A DNA stretch of 64,000 nt from CAZKRU01 sp964555235 (GTDB lineage Bacteria; Verrucomicrobiota; Verrucomicrobiia; Methylacidiphilales; CAMAQI01), in assembly GCA_964555235.1 (NCBI GenBank), contig CAZKRU010000007.1, positions 1-64,000 on the forward strand. The letters are read 5' to 3'. Below, in pieces: positions 43,658 to 51,947 of the stretch. The position numbers and the translations under genes were made by a program. The notes beneath the pieces are model-generated. The model had not been told where the DNA came from and did not search any database. It was given only the letters and a program-made list of their open reading frames with translations. Numbering within the stretch: the stretch's first letter is position 1; every line of letters starts with the position of its first letter.

Positions 43658-44905
43658 TAATTCTGGGGTGCCCCCTCCGAGTTGTTTCATGACATCCCGT
43701 CGACGAGAGGCCATCTCGCTCGGAGAAGGGAGCGCGCGGGGCTCAAAGCGTGGAATTCCGCCAGAAGCAAATCCTCTTTGATCCATGATCTCTGGATCCA
43801 AGGAGGAAGAGGGAACCTCAGGCCCCATGCCCAAGGAACCGCCAGAGCCGCCCCCACTGAGGGGAGATGGAGGGCCGCCAGCGCGTGGCATTCGTGTCAC
43901 TTTTCCGGTACTGGAAGAGGGAGCAGGAAGCCCCTTGGCGGAGGAGCTGGAGCCGAAGTTCCAATCTCCAGAATCGCTGGAATCGGTGCTTCCGCCTCCA
44001 GTGGGGCTCCCCCCTCCGCCCCCCAGTTTACCCAAAAGACCTTTGAGGCTTTCAGCGAGCTTACCCATGGAATTAGCAAGGGGAGCGACTGATGCGGCCA
44101 TGAAAGCAGCACTGCCGACCGCTCCGAAAGCCCCACTTCCTCCGGAAAGAATCATCCCAATGGAAATTGGAACGGTGAGATAAAGAAGATTGATGAAGAT
44201 GGCGAGAAGCAAAAAAGCTCCAAGCATTTTAGCCAAAATAGCAGGCGCGAGTGCTGGAGCGACCACTGCAACTCCAAGTGCCACTCCAGCCGCAGTAAGG
44301 ACTACTGTGCCAATTTTCGCGATAAAAATATCGGCGACAGCGGTTCCAATCGGCCAGAGAAGGACTCCAAAAGTGGTCATCCACGTTTTAATGGCGATGC
44401 TCTTGGTTGCGGGAATCTGAAACATGCAAATGGTCAACGGTGCAAACGCAATCATCACCGAAAGAGCGTATGGCTGGATCCATTTGAGTATCCAATACCC
44501 GACGAAACCTAAAGCTTGAAGACAGTTCAAGATGACAACGCTCAAACCATTTTTGAGATCTTCAAGCCATGTGCCTTCTTCGACTTCCGGAATTGGTTTT
44601 CCCCATGCCGTTTTAAAAGTATCAATTTCTGATTCAATGGTTTTACCCAGTTCTTCAAAGGATTTTTGCCCGTTGATAACCATCGACGGATAACCAGCCA
44701 AAAGAGCGCAGCAAAATGCGGCCGTGGCGATTCCGAAAGTCATGTTTTTGATGTCGTCTTGGTGGGCGAAAAAAGAATAGGCCAAACCGCACGAAGCAAA
44801 GATAAAGGCAAACGGAAGAAGTGCGTCATAGACGACCATGGCCATTTTGTATTCATGGCCGCCTGTCATTGCCAAAATCGGAAAAGTGGTTAGACTAAGA
44901 GGCAT
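43652..44905 (-). CDS. trbL: TrbL/VirB6-like polytopic secretion protein
   Basis: About 417 residues from ATG 44905, which has AAGGA 8 bases upstream; the longer frame to 44971 is not supported. At least six TM helices lie between residues 15 and 290, with a Gly-rich stretch and then a long Gly/Ser/Pro-rich tail (about 300-415) typical of TrbL. It forms the inner-membrane base of the channel. It lies downstream of trbJ as in IncP plasmids, with a small opposite-strand gene between. Confidence 0.78.
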   Translation of the reverse strand: MPLSLTTFPILAMTGGHEYKMAMVVYDALLPFAFIFASCGLAYSFFAHQDDIKNMTFGIATAAFCCALLAGYPSMVINGQKSFEELGKTIESEIDTFKTAWGKPIPEVEEGTWLEDLKNGLSVVILNCLQALGFVGYWILKWIQPYALSVMIAFAPLTICMFQIPATKSIAIKTWMTTFGVLLWPIGTAVADIFIAKIGTVVLTAAGVALGVAVVAPALAPAILAKMLGAFLLLAIFINLLYLTVPISIGMILSGGSGAFGAVGSAAFMAASVAPLANSMGKLAESLKGLLGKLGGGGGSPTGGGSTDSSDSGDWNFGSSSSAKGLPAPSSSTGKVTRMPRAGGPPSPLSGGGSGGSLGMGPEVPSSSLDPEIMDQRGFASGGIPRFEPRALPSPSEMASRRRDVMKQLGGGTPELQ

Positions 44906-45095
44906 GAGCAAAATCCTTGCGACGTTGATGGTTGGCGTGCTTTTGGGTGGAGGCACCGTGTACGTTTTCAAAGTTCAAGCGGACGAAAAAAGGCGAAAGA
45001 CAGCTTCCGATGCTTGGCAACAAGGCGAGCGCGAAAAAGCTGAAATGTACAAAAAAATCGATCAAATGACTAAGGATGGGAGTATTATGAAGTAA
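44904..45095 (+). CDS. Small membrane protein with a TrbJ-derived C-terminus
   Basis: 63 residues on the plus strand, between trbJ and trbL. A TM helix or signal (ILATLMVGVLLGGGTVYVF) is followed by a charged tail whose last 27 residues copy the TrbJ C-terminus (EREKAEMYKKIDQMTKDG against EKEKTEMYKKIDKLTKEG). Differences between the two DNA copies are mostly synonymous or conservative, so both have been under coding selection. The slot between trbJ and trbL is where IncP plasmids keep the exclusion gene trbK. The ATG overlaps the trbL start codon (CATG) and its AAGAGG is unusually close, so translation may be weak or start upstream. Confidence 0.6.
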   Translation: MSKILATLMVGVLLGGGTVYVFKVQADEKRRKTASDAWQQGEREKAEMYKKIDQMTKDGSIMK

Positions 45096-45145
45096 TCTCA
45101 TTTGTAGATTCCCTCTTTAGTGAGTTTATCGATTTTTTTGTACAT
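45043..45145. repeat. Inverted repeat formed by the two convergent TrbJ-type 3' ends
   Basis: AAATGTACAAAAAAATCGAT at 45043-45062 is exactly inverted at 45126-45145, within a longer imperfect inverted duplication of about 80 bases per arm. It spans the convergent stops at 45095 and 45098 and may act as a two-way terminator. Confidence 0.7.
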
Positions 45146-45892
45146 TTCCGTCTTTTCCTTTTCTCCCTGAGCCCAAACTTTGGCCGCTTGCTTTCCTTGC
45201 TTGGCCTTTTGGGTTTCGTAGAGAGTTTTGGTGGCTTGAAGTTTTTGGTAAGCGTCATCAGCTCGTTTTTTAGCGTCAGCGAGCTTTGCTTGAAGGGCGG
45301 CAAGGTCGGCCTGTTTTTGGCGTTGTTCGGCTTCGTCTGCCGGTGTTTTTGAGGTCACGCGATCAATTTCAGTTTGGATTTCCTTTGCGTCCTGTTCGGA
45401 TTTTTCCATGACATCGGCAAAGTTTTGGAAAGAATTTTCGAGGGTGTTGAGGGCCGTCATCGGATCGTAATTGGAAAAGTCGATATTGCCGGATTGGAGA
45501 TCCTCCAAGGAGGCCATGTTAATCGGCGAACCCATCACCTTCTGAGTGGAAGAGGCGAGGGAAGAGGCCTGTCCTGCGGTTTTGCTGATTTCTGTGAAGG
45601 TTTTACCGAGCTGAGAAGTGGAGGAACTCCCCAAGAGTTTAGAATTCATGAGGGAAGCGATCTTGGTAGGGTCACCTGCGACTTGTTTGGCGGTTTCAAG
45701 GAGCTTCACGGCTTCTTGGGCTTTCGTGAGCTGCTCCTGAACGTTTTTGAGCTGTTCAGTCCATTTTGCGAGAGTTTCAGTATGCTGGATTTGTTGACCT
45801 GTTATTTGCGCTGACTGCAACGCTTGAGATGCGTCGCCCTGGGCGAAGACTGCTACTGGGAAAAGAATGAGAATGAGGTATAAAGATTTCAT
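45098..45892 (-). CDS. trbJ: TrbJ/VirB5-like secretion protein
   Basis: 264 residues with a signal peptide (about 1-17, ending VFAQG). The mature part is almost all helix: QSAQITGQQIQHTETLAKW, a Gln/Lys-rich coiled coil, and a central FTEISKTAGQASSLAS region, as in TrbJ/VirB5. VirB5 proteins lie at the pilus tip or assist its assembly. The C-terminal 27 residues recur in the small plus-strand gene. Confidence 0.75.
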   Translation of the reverse strand: MKSLYLILILFPVAVFAQGDASQALQSAQITGQQIQHTETLAKWTEQLKNVQEQLTKAQEAVKLLETAKQVAGDPTKIASLMNSKLLGSSSTSQLGKTFTEISKTAGQASSLASSTQKVMGSPINMASLEDLQSGNIDFSNYDPMTALNTLENSFQNFADVMEKSEQDAKEIQTEIDRVTSKTPADEAEQRQKQADLAALQAKLADAKKRADDAYQKLQATKTLYETQKAKQGKQAAKVWAQGEKEKTEMYKKIDKLTKEGIYK

Positions 45893-45924
45893 TGGAGCAC
45901 CCCGTTTTTTTGCGTTACTTCTTG

Positions 45925-46506
45925 ATGATGAATCAGCAAGAGATGATTGATGTTTTCAGAAAAGTTGATGAAAGGCTGAGCTCCATTCCTAAAATTTGCG
46001 GAAAGGGGTGTTCTTTTTGTTGCTATCAACCCATTAAGTGTACGGATCCAGAATGGGAAATGATTCAGGATTTTATCGAAAAGATGACGGATGCTGTTTT
46101 GATTCAAAGAATCGTCCGGAACGCTGTTTCTTGGTTTGATTGTTTTGATCGAATTGTTCCCAAAAACATCACCGTGGATCAATTTCAACTTGAAGCATAT
46201 GAAAAAAAGATGCAGGAACATCGAATTGCCTGCCCATTTCTGATCGATGGGATTTGTTCGATTTACTCGGTAAGACCGTTTGTGTGTCGTGGGCATAGTG
46301 TTAGGGAGTCTGTGGATTTGTGTTCTCAAAACCCACTTCGGATGGGAGATGGGGAATCGAGGAGTATTGCGCTAGCTGCTCTGAAAGAAATTCATCATAG
46401 GATCGGAGTGGTACTCTACGGACGTCTATCAATTCGGCTTCTGCGACTTTTGAAAATCGAGATTGGTCGAAAGATTTTAGTTGGTGCTGGCTTTTTAAAG
46501 AGGTGA
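45925..46506 (+). CDS. YkgJ-family cysteine-cluster protein (plus-strand cargo)
   Basis: About 193 residues from ATG 45925 or 45928; the longer frame starts at a TTG inside the trbJ start region. CGKGCSFCC and CPFLIDGICSIYSVRPFVCRGH form the Cys cluster of the YkgJ family, which probably binds zinc or an iron-sulfur centre. Its role in the family is unknown. It runs against the direction of the secretion genes and so looks like cargo, or it may modify a transfer protein. Confidence 0.75.
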   Translation: MMNQQEMIDVFRKVDERLSSIPKICGKGCSFCCYQPIKCTDPEWEMIQDFIEKMTDAVLIQRIVRNAVSWFDCFDRIVPKNITVDQFQLEAYEKKMQEHRIACPFLIDGICSIYSVRPFVCRGHSVRESVDLCSQNPLRMGDGESRSIALAALKEIHHRIGVVLYGRLSIRLLRLLKIEIGRKILVGAGFLKR

Positions 46507-46598
46507 TCGAAACCCCTTCCTCGATCAAAAAGGTTGACACTATGATCTGTTCACGATTCATGATTTGAAGTTCTCCTCGATGGTTTTGGCTTTCATTA

Positions 46599-46859
46599 TC
46601 AACTCCTATTTCTGGATGTGAACTTGTTGACGAGATTGATCATGAATTCCCAAAGCTTGACGGTGGAGAGCGCAAAAACAAAGACGCCCAAGGCTGAGGA
46701 ATAGTCTTTGGCGAGGCATAGGCCGCCAATGACAAATCCGGAGCCAAGGAGAACGAGGTAGGGCAAGCTCAAAACCCTCTCCACATAGGGCGCAATCGCG
46801 ACCATGAAAGCTTCAAGCCTCTTGAAGAGTGTGATCGTCCAGTGTGATTTCTCAGTCAT
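46599..46859 (-). CDS. Small two-TM membrane protein
   Basis: 86 residues with a hydrophobic pair of helices (about 33-50 and 53-72: LVLLGSGFVIGGLCLA and ALGVFVFALSTVKL) and a basic end. It overlaps the lipoprotein gene upstream by 8 bases, supporting joint translation. Its role is probably envelope-associated in the transfer system. The 92-base gap behind it shows nothing. Confidence 0.55.
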   Translation of the reverse strand: MTEKSHWTITLFKRLEAFMVAIAPYVERVLSLPYLVLLGSGFVIGGLCLAKDYSSALGVFVFALSTVKLWEFMINLVNKFTSRNRS

Positions 46860-47175
46860 GGCGAGGCTCCATCAACGCGCCAATGACTCCGACTTGGGTT
46901 GCATCGAGCTTCCCATTGGCAATAAAGACCTGTGCGCCCCGAAACGCACTGTTGGATAGGGAGGCATCAAGCGCAAAGGTTTTATCGTCACTCCATTTCC
47001 CACGAAAAACGAACGCTTCCTCGGCTCCCCGCTTAAGAACGAGTTGATGTTCATAAATTTCGATTTGTGCTCCTTTCCCAGAAGAATTCCCCCATTTTCC
47101 GACGAGTTTTCCCGGGTCGTTCGTGGTGCAGGCGGAGATAAGAAGCAGAGCGATGAATCCACAGATGATTTTCAT
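46852..47175 (-). CDS. Small lipoprotein, calycin-like
   Basis: 107 residues. The signal peptide ends in a lipobox (LISAC). The mature part begins LVGKWGNSSGKGAQIEIYEH and alternates strands, recalling small lipocalin-like barrels, but this is only a pattern impression. It may be an entry-exclusion or assembly lipoprotein; no family recognised. Confidence 0.58.
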   Translation of the reverse strand: MKIICGFIALLLISACTTNDPGKLVGKWGNSSGKGAQIEIYEHQLVLKRGAEEAFVFRGKWSDDKTFALDASLSNSAFRGAQVFIANGKLDATQVGVIGALMEPRHD

Positions 47176-47189
47176 TTGTTCTCCTTTGG

Positions 47190-47648
47190 TTATTTGGCGG
47201 GTTCTTTGATGGTTACGACGACTTCGTGCGGTACCTGTTTTACGTTTGAATTGGCAGGAAGGGGGGCCTGAACCGGATAAAGTTTGGTCTGAAGCTTTTC
47301 TGAATCTTTGTCCTCTTGGGCTTTATGGACGTTTTGAACGAGATCATAACTGTTTTTCGAGGACTCTTTATTGCCGATTTCGGTGCCGGTCACAAATGCC
47401 TCGGCTTCACGTTTTTCAGCGGCTTGATTGGCGAGATAGGTGCTTCCCAGTGCGGTGAAACCGTGTGAAGCCACGTCGATCGGATCCACTTTCCCAGTTT
47501 GAATTATGCTCTTTGCGGCTCCTACTGTCCCTCCTAGTGCAGTATTGCTCACAAGGGTTCCGGTTGGCGTGGTGCATCCAGAGAGGATGAGTGGCAGACA
47601 AAGGAGGGATTGCCAGTAAGGGAATTGACGCTTATAGGTGGTTTTCAT
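47190..47648 (-). CDS. Lipoprotein with glycine-zipper-like segment
   Basis: 152 residues, signal peptide and lipobox (LILSGC) at about Cys 25. A short Gly/Ala-rich stretch (TALGGTVGAAKSII) could pack into the membrane, then a charged helical region. The make-up fits an outer-membrane core lipoprotein of the secretion system such as TrbH, which is a tentative comparison. Its start abuts a plus-strand start at 47649. Confidence 0.6.
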   Translation of the reverse strand: MKTTYKRQFPYWQSLLCLPLILSGCTTPTGTLVSNTALGGTVGAAKSIIQTGKVDPIDVASHGFTALGSTYLANQAAEKREAEAFVTGTEIGNKESSKNSYDLVQNVHKAQEDKDSEKLQTKLYPVQAPLPANSNVKQVPHEVVVTIKEPAK

Positions 47649-47918
47649 ATGGATACCGAATTAGAGAAGCGGCTCAAAGGAGTTGAGGTTTCGATGCGCG
47701 TGATGATGGAACGCCAGATGAAAATGGAAGCGTACCTCATGGCAATGATCGGGTACGTGACCAAGTCTCCCGGGAATCGAGACATCGCGCTTGTTGAAAA
47801 TGCTGCGGATGGAGTGCTCATCGAGATCCAGAAGGAGAATCAATTAAGATTTCAAGACGTTTTAAAGCACTGGCAGGAGATTTGCCAAGAGACTGAGCCA
47901 CAAGAATCTTCGCCATAA
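47649..47918 (+). CDS. Small helical protein, plus strand
   Basis: 89 residues from ATG 47649 (MDTELEKRLKGVEV), helical and Met-rich (MMERQMKMEAYLMAM). It is divergent from the lipoprotein gene, with start codons side by side, and overlaps the opposite-strand gene at 47818 by 100 bases. At least one of the overlapping pair may be false; there is no clear ribosome site. Function unknown. Confidence 0.4.
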   Translation: MDTELEKRLKGVEVSMRVMMERQMKMEAYLMAMIGYVTKSPGNRDIALVENAADGVLIEIQKENQLRFQDVLKHWQEICQETEPQESSP

Positions 47919-48030
47919 GATCGAGTTTTTTCTCAATTCGAGAAAGTTGAACTTGAGTAAAAGGCTCACCTAATTTTCGTTGTATCTTAACGAGGTGACC
48001 GAGTCCGACGGTTTTGTTTTTTGGAATCAT
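47818..48030 (-). CDS. Small basic protein, minus strand
   Basis: 70 residues, basic at both ends, with a helical centre (LSRIEKKLDLMAKILVAQSL). A near copy of the element 12-mer (CTACTGGAAAA) lies directly upstream, as for two other element genes. It overlaps the plus-strand gene ending at 47918. Function unknown. Confidence 0.45.
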   Translation of the reverse strand: MIPKNKTVGLGHLVKIQRKLGEPFTQVQLSRIEKKLDLMAKILVAQSLGKSPASALKRLEILIDSPSGSR

Positions 48031-48048
48031 ATTTTTTTCCAGTAGAGG

Positions 48049-48849
48049 TTATTTCTTTTGGTATTTCGTTGGGATCCGTCCTTGAATCTTCTCGGTGTTT
48101 AATTTCGGATAGCCGCCTGAGTTTTCCATGGATTTATATTTCTCGTATCCCAAGTATCCGTTGCCGATTGCAGATAGACCTAAAGCACCGGCAGTTCCAA
48201 AAAGCATCTTTCGTGCTGACGCCAATTTGCTTTTGGTGTCTTGAAGCTGATTATTAACGTCATCGAATTGAGCCTGAGAAATACTTCCGTTAGATTTACT
48301 ATTGTTGGCGGCAGCCTGAAGCGCGGCAATTTGAGCCTGAAGGCTGGCAATGGTTGCCGCATCCGTAGTTGCTTGGGCCTGAAGCGTAGCGATTTGCGCT
48401 TTGAGGCTTGTGATTTCAGCCGTTAGATTGTCAATGGAACCATCAACCTCGATGACGGTGAGATTTCCCGAGTGGGCTGGGTAGGCAACGCTATTGTTTC
48501 CCCCGGATTGAATCAAAACGTTACCAGTGGCATTTGCCGTGGGAGTGTAGATAAAGTTATACGCGATAGGAGCCGATACCCCTGTGGTTCTTGAAATGGT
48601 GTCTGTTCCTGATCCCACGGTGCACGAACTGTTCTCTGTTGCCAAAGTAGTTCCATTCCCTGAGGTTTCTGTCACGGTGACTTTGTAGATTTTACTTGTT
48701 GAGAAATTGATATTAGCGGAGGTGAAGCTTGTTGAAGTGCTACCGCTCGCTGTATTCCAAGTGACGTTAATGAGTGTCGTCGTATCGCCAAAAGCCCCGA
48801 AGAGCTGAAGCGGCAAAATTGTGGCAAGGATAAGAAGTTGTTTGATCAT
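48049..48849 (-). CDS. Exported coiled-coil protein, fibre or adhesin-like
   Basis: 266 residues. A signal peptide (about 1-18, ending LFGAFG) is followed by a Ser/Thr-rich beta region of about 110 residues, then a coiled coil of heptads (ITSLKAQIATLQAQATTDAA, IASLQAQIAALQAA), and a hydrophobic segment near 215-232 (LFGTAGALGLSAIGNGYLGY) before a basic end. This is the architecture of a surface stalk anchored by its C-terminus. In this locus it could aid donor-recipient contact, an inference from layout only. Confidence 0.62.
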   Translation of the reverse strand: MIKQLLILATILPLQLFGAFGDTTTLINVTWNTASGSTSTSFTSANINFSTSKIYKVTVTETSGNGTTLATENSSCTVGSGTDTISRTTGVSAPIAYNFIYTPTANATGNVLIQSGGNNSVAYPAHSGNLTVIEVDGSIDNLTAEITSLKAQIATLQAQATTDAATIASLQAQIAALQAAANNSKSNGSISQAQFDDVNNQLQDTKSKLASARKMLFGTAGALGLSAIGNGYLGYEKYKSMENSGGYPKLNTEKIQGRIPTKYQKK

Positions 48850-48851
48850 GG

Positions 48852-49055
48852 TTATTTCCTTTCTTGATTCATTTTTTGTTTAAATTGAGTGTCGTAAGCG
48901 TTTTCGGGCCAAAGTTCGCGTTTTTCCTGTTCTAATTGTTGAGGGGTTTTAGGGATTTTCGTTGCGACAAAAATCATCGTAAAAGCTGCCAGTACTGTGA
49001 CTGTTTTTAAGATTTTTTCGTTTCGAGGAGAGGAACAGTAGTAGATTGTTTTCAT
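48852..49055 (-). CDS. Small single-TM protein
   Basis: 67 residues from ATG 49055 (MKTIYYCSSPRNEKIL), which overlaps the upstream stop as ATGA. One TM helix (about 19-37), then a basic/acidic tail (KIPKTPQQLEQEKREL). The longer frame to 49259 crosses two other genes and is rejected. Function unknown; part of the VirB4-linked operon. Confidence 0.55.
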   Translation of the reverse strand: MKTIYYCSSPRNEKILKTVTVLAAFTMIFVATKIPKTPQQLEQEKRELWPENAYDTQFKQKMNQERK

Positions 49056-49177
49056 TGGTTGGATTCGTAGAATTCCGGATAAAAGTAGAAGAGTCCGAGC
49101 CCGACAAAGTAGAGAACCGCAAAGATTCCCAAGATGATCAGAACAGCGTAAAAGAGCTTTTGTAATAAATTTTTCAT
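49052..49177 (-). CDS. 41-residue single-TM peptide
   Basis: Very short gene (M-K-N-L-L-Q-K start) with GAGGAG 8 bases upstream of ATG 49177. It consists of a long hydrophobic helix (LFYAVLIILGIFAVLYFVG) and an aromatic tail. It overlaps the genes on both sides by 4 bases, which argues that it is translated. Confidence 0.6.
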   Translation of the reverse strand: MKNLLQKLFYAVLIILGIFAVLYFVGLGLFYFYPEFYESNQ

Positions 49178-49347
49178 CGCGGTTTCTCCTCGAATGATTG
49201 GAAAACAAACTCATCCTCGGCAATTTCGATGAATCGGCGAAAAGCGTCCTCTCGGTCAACTCCCTCTACCTGAACGGTAGAGGTGACCTTGTCGGCGCGG
49301 TCATAGTATTTTATCCAGAATTCGATCATGGGCATGTCCTCTTTCAT
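49174..49347 (-). CDS. 57-residue soluble protein after virB4
   Basis: Starts at ATG 49347, overlapping the virB4 stop as ATGA, and ends overlapping the next gene. The product (MKEDMPMIEFWIKYYDRADK at the N-terminus) is acidic and could be a small alpha-beta domain. The GAGGAG near its end serves as ribosome site of the next gene. Function unknown. Confidence 0.58.
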   Translation of the reverse strand: MKEDMPMIEFWIKYYDRADKVTSTVQVEGVDREDAFRRFIEIAEDEFVFQSFEEKPR

Positions 49348-51947
49348 GCAGTTTGAAGCTCAGGCTCATTTTTGTAGGTCTTACGTTTTTCAAACTTACA
49401 AGTGCCACAAAGAGGATGAGACGAACCCATTTGGTAATAGGTGAACCAACTTGAATTATAGTTGTTTTGCTCCGGCATTTCGTAGGTCATCACAGCTTCC
49501 TGTGCCGATTCCGGAATGGATGGAAATCTTTGGCAAATGTCTTGGATGTCTCGAATGTCGTTCTGACGAAGAAGGAAGAGAACCTTGGAGTTTCCTAATA
49601 TCGTGCTTGCGATGGGTGAACGAGAAAATTGGTCGTACTGTTGAACAGCAAATCCTGCAACAGTGGTGTACTTACGAAATCGAGCGTAGCATTTATCAAG
49701 AGTTTTATCTGAGCCCGGAGTCGAGAGAAATGGCTTTCCTTCATCAATGATGAATCCCTTAGGGTCTTTTCGTGGGCGTCGCATAATTTCTGCGGTTTCG
49801 AAGTGAGAAATCATGTAGCCAACGAGCTGCTTGAGCTGCGAATCATCGTCGCCAAGATTCGCGAGCTCCCAGTGGCTTACTCGGTCACTCTTAGGGAGAT
49901 TTCGCACACCATCGAATAGACCTCCTTTGGAGCCTCTGTGCTTGCACCATGAATTGAGGACGGTTCGTATAAATTCGAGCCGTTTACTGTCATGGGATCC
50001 GATTGGAAAATCCAACGATCCCACAAAAGAGGAGAGAGTCGGATATTCGTCCGGTTTAAGCGTTGCAATGAAAACGTCTCGAATATAGCCCTTGGTCTCG
50101 GGCATTTTCATGAAATTGACGGTCATTTCTTCGTTGACCTGAGATTCCATCAGCTTTACGGCATCGGGATTGACGACTCTCAATTCTCGGATTTGATTCC
50201 ACGCATCAAGGAAATCGGCATCGAGTTCCGATTGAATGAGAACTTGCCAATAGTTATAGGTTACGAGTGCTTCTTTTGCGTATTTGAAGCGGATCCCGCT
50301 ATCTCGTTTTGTCTTTTCCTGATAAATGTCATCGTAAAGGCGAATGCAGTATTCCTCGATATAAGATTTGATGATGACTTTCTCTTGCTCTGAATCGAAA
50401 AGACCGAACATCCGGGTCATCAACGAAGAGAGATCCTCCAGAAAGGCTGAAGAGAAGGGGAGTCCGTTGGTATCAAATGGCCCAAAGCAGAGGTTAGAAT
50501 TTGGATGAATTACCTTTGGTTGTGAACCAAAGCTTCGACTGAACTGGGTGAGGCTTCCGCCTTCTTCGATTAGAACGATATATCTCAAAAAGCACATCAT
50601 TTGCATGAGGACATCTTGAAGTAAATGTGACTTTCCACCGCCAGTCATACCAATCATGGTGAAGGAAAGAGGCGTTCCGTTTTTGAAGAGAGAAACCGTT
50701 GCAACGCCATCATTGTGATTCTTGTAGATTAGGTTTCCGTCGCGATCGCCATGGAACGATGCGTCAATATTGACGGTACGAGCAACCATATCGTCGTTCA
50801 TCTGAATTACGTGATCCCGGTATTTTCCAAAAGGGAATCCGGGTTGGATCTGGCTAAAGATCTTTCGAGTTGTGGCAGGCATTGATGCCACGTAATAATC
50901 AGCATCGTCCCATTCATGGATTGCGTCCTTGAGGACTTGTGTTTTGCTGGCAAGCCCGACTGGGTTTTTATCCCAGACGTGAAAGACCATCATCCAGTCG
51001 AAGAGGCGATAGCCATTGGCAATATCAGCGATGATGCGAGTCTTGAGGGCAGAGGCGGTAGCGGATTCAACATCGGAATCTTTGTCTGTGCGGTTCTTTT
51101 CTTTCTGATGCTGCTTGAGCTTCTTCCGGGTATCAACCGGATAGATGGTCGAAACGATTCTAAAATCATTGATATTGAGATTCGAAAGCTTGTAGATCAT
51201 TCCCGGAGTGAGATTGCGGGGTGGGCGACTCAGGATGATGCAGTTGTGATAATAGCCATCGTAATGAAACCCAAAAGCGGGCATGTAACGTTCGCCAGAT
51301 TTGAATCCATCACGAACGCACTGAGAGATGACGGGGAGATTTGAGTCGAACTTTTTGAGCGCATCAAAAAGACTTCGCTCGGCGAAGGAGGGATTATAAA
51401 ACTCCATCAAATGACGGATCATTTCCTCTCCGGACATGGCTTCCATGTAGGCACCGGTTCGTCCCATCGAATTGTCAAACGAAGAGATGACGCTATCGAG
51501 CTCCCGATGAGCTTCCTCATAGAGCATTGTTTCATGTTTAAGACGATCAGCTTCATTGAAGCCCAAAGAAATACTGCCACTCAGCTTTTTACATGAGTAA
51601 AAGCGTGTTCGTAGTCGCTTGAGGAGGTGTTTTTCGTTCTGCTCATTGAGGTCTAAAAGAATATGATCTCGGTACGCCGTCGATGCGTCATGAGTGCCGC
51701 AGGATTCAGTTTGCTGTGCATACTGCATGAGCACCGGGGCCTCTTGATGGAGGAAGTCCAAGTGAATCTGGTAACCCATGTTCAAGCTGGAGTTTCTAAG
51801 CCAGTTCTTGGCACCTTCCCGGAAGAGATTCTTCATGAAGTCGCTGGCGTTGTAGAGATCAACGCCAAAGACCTCGGCCCCAACAGCCACATGGGTGAGG
51901 GGAGAGCCGAAGACAAGAGCATTGCTATGGAGATAGCACTCCTTCAT
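49344..51947 (-). CDS. virB4: VirB4/TraC-like conjugation ATPase
   Basis: 867 residues. The N-terminal domain (about 1-400) has the VirB4/TraC plan; Walker A is MIGMTGGGKSHLLQ near residue 435, and Walker B is KGFIIDEGKPFLS near 740. C-terminal motifs (FLLRQNDIRDIQDICQRFP) and a CGTCKFEKRK segment, possibly a metal site, close it. It powers pilus assembly and substrate transfer. With VirB11 missing, it and the coupling protein are the visible energisers. Neighbouring genes overlap by 4 bases on each side. Confidence 0.9.
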   Translation of the reverse strand: MKECYLHSNALVFGSPLTHVAVGAEVFGVDLYNASDFMKNLFREGAKNWLRNSSLNMGYQIHLDFLHQEAPVLMQYAQQTESCGTHDASTAYRDHILLDLNEQNEKHLLKRLRTRFYSCKKLSGSISLGFNEADRLKHETMLYEEAHRELDSVISSFDNSMGRTGAYMEAMSGEEMIRHLMEFYNPSFAERSLFDALKKFDSNLPVISQCVRDGFKSGERYMPAFGFHYDGYYHNCIILSRPPRNLTPGMIYKLSNLNINDFRIVSTIYPVDTRKKLKQHQKEKNRTDKDSDVESATASALKTRIIADIANGYRLFDWMMVFHVWDKNPVGLASKTQVLKDAIHEWDDADYYVASMPATTRKIFSQIQPGFPFGKYRDHVIQMNDDMVARTVNIDASFHGDRDGNLIYKNHNDGVATVSLFKNGTPLSFTMIGMTGGGKSHLLQDVLMQMMCFLRYIVLIEEGGSLTQFSRSFGSQPKVIHPNSNLCFGPFDTNGLPFSSAFLEDLSSLMTRMFGLFDSEQEKVIIKSYIEEYCIRLYDDIYQEKTKRDSGIRFKYAKEALVTYNYWQVLIQSELDADFLDAWNQIRELRVVNPDAVKLMESQVNEEMTVNFMKMPETKGYIRDVFIATLKPDEYPTLSSFVGSLDFPIGSHDSKRLEFIRTVLNSWCKHRGSKGGLFDGVRNLPKSDRVSHWELANLGDDDSQLKQLVGYMISHFETAEIMRRPRKDPKGFIIDEGKPFLSTPGSDKTLDKCYARFRKYTTVAGFAVQQYDQFSRSPIASTILGNSKVLFLLRQNDIRDIQDICQRFPSIPESAQEAVMTYEMPEQNNYNSSWFTYYQMGSSHPLCGTCKFEKRKTYKNEPELQTA

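Noticed and set aside
46301..46561. 86-residue minus-strand frame opposite the 3' end of the YkgJ-type gene
   Set aside because: The plus strand carries the conserved Cys cluster; the antisense frame has no features.
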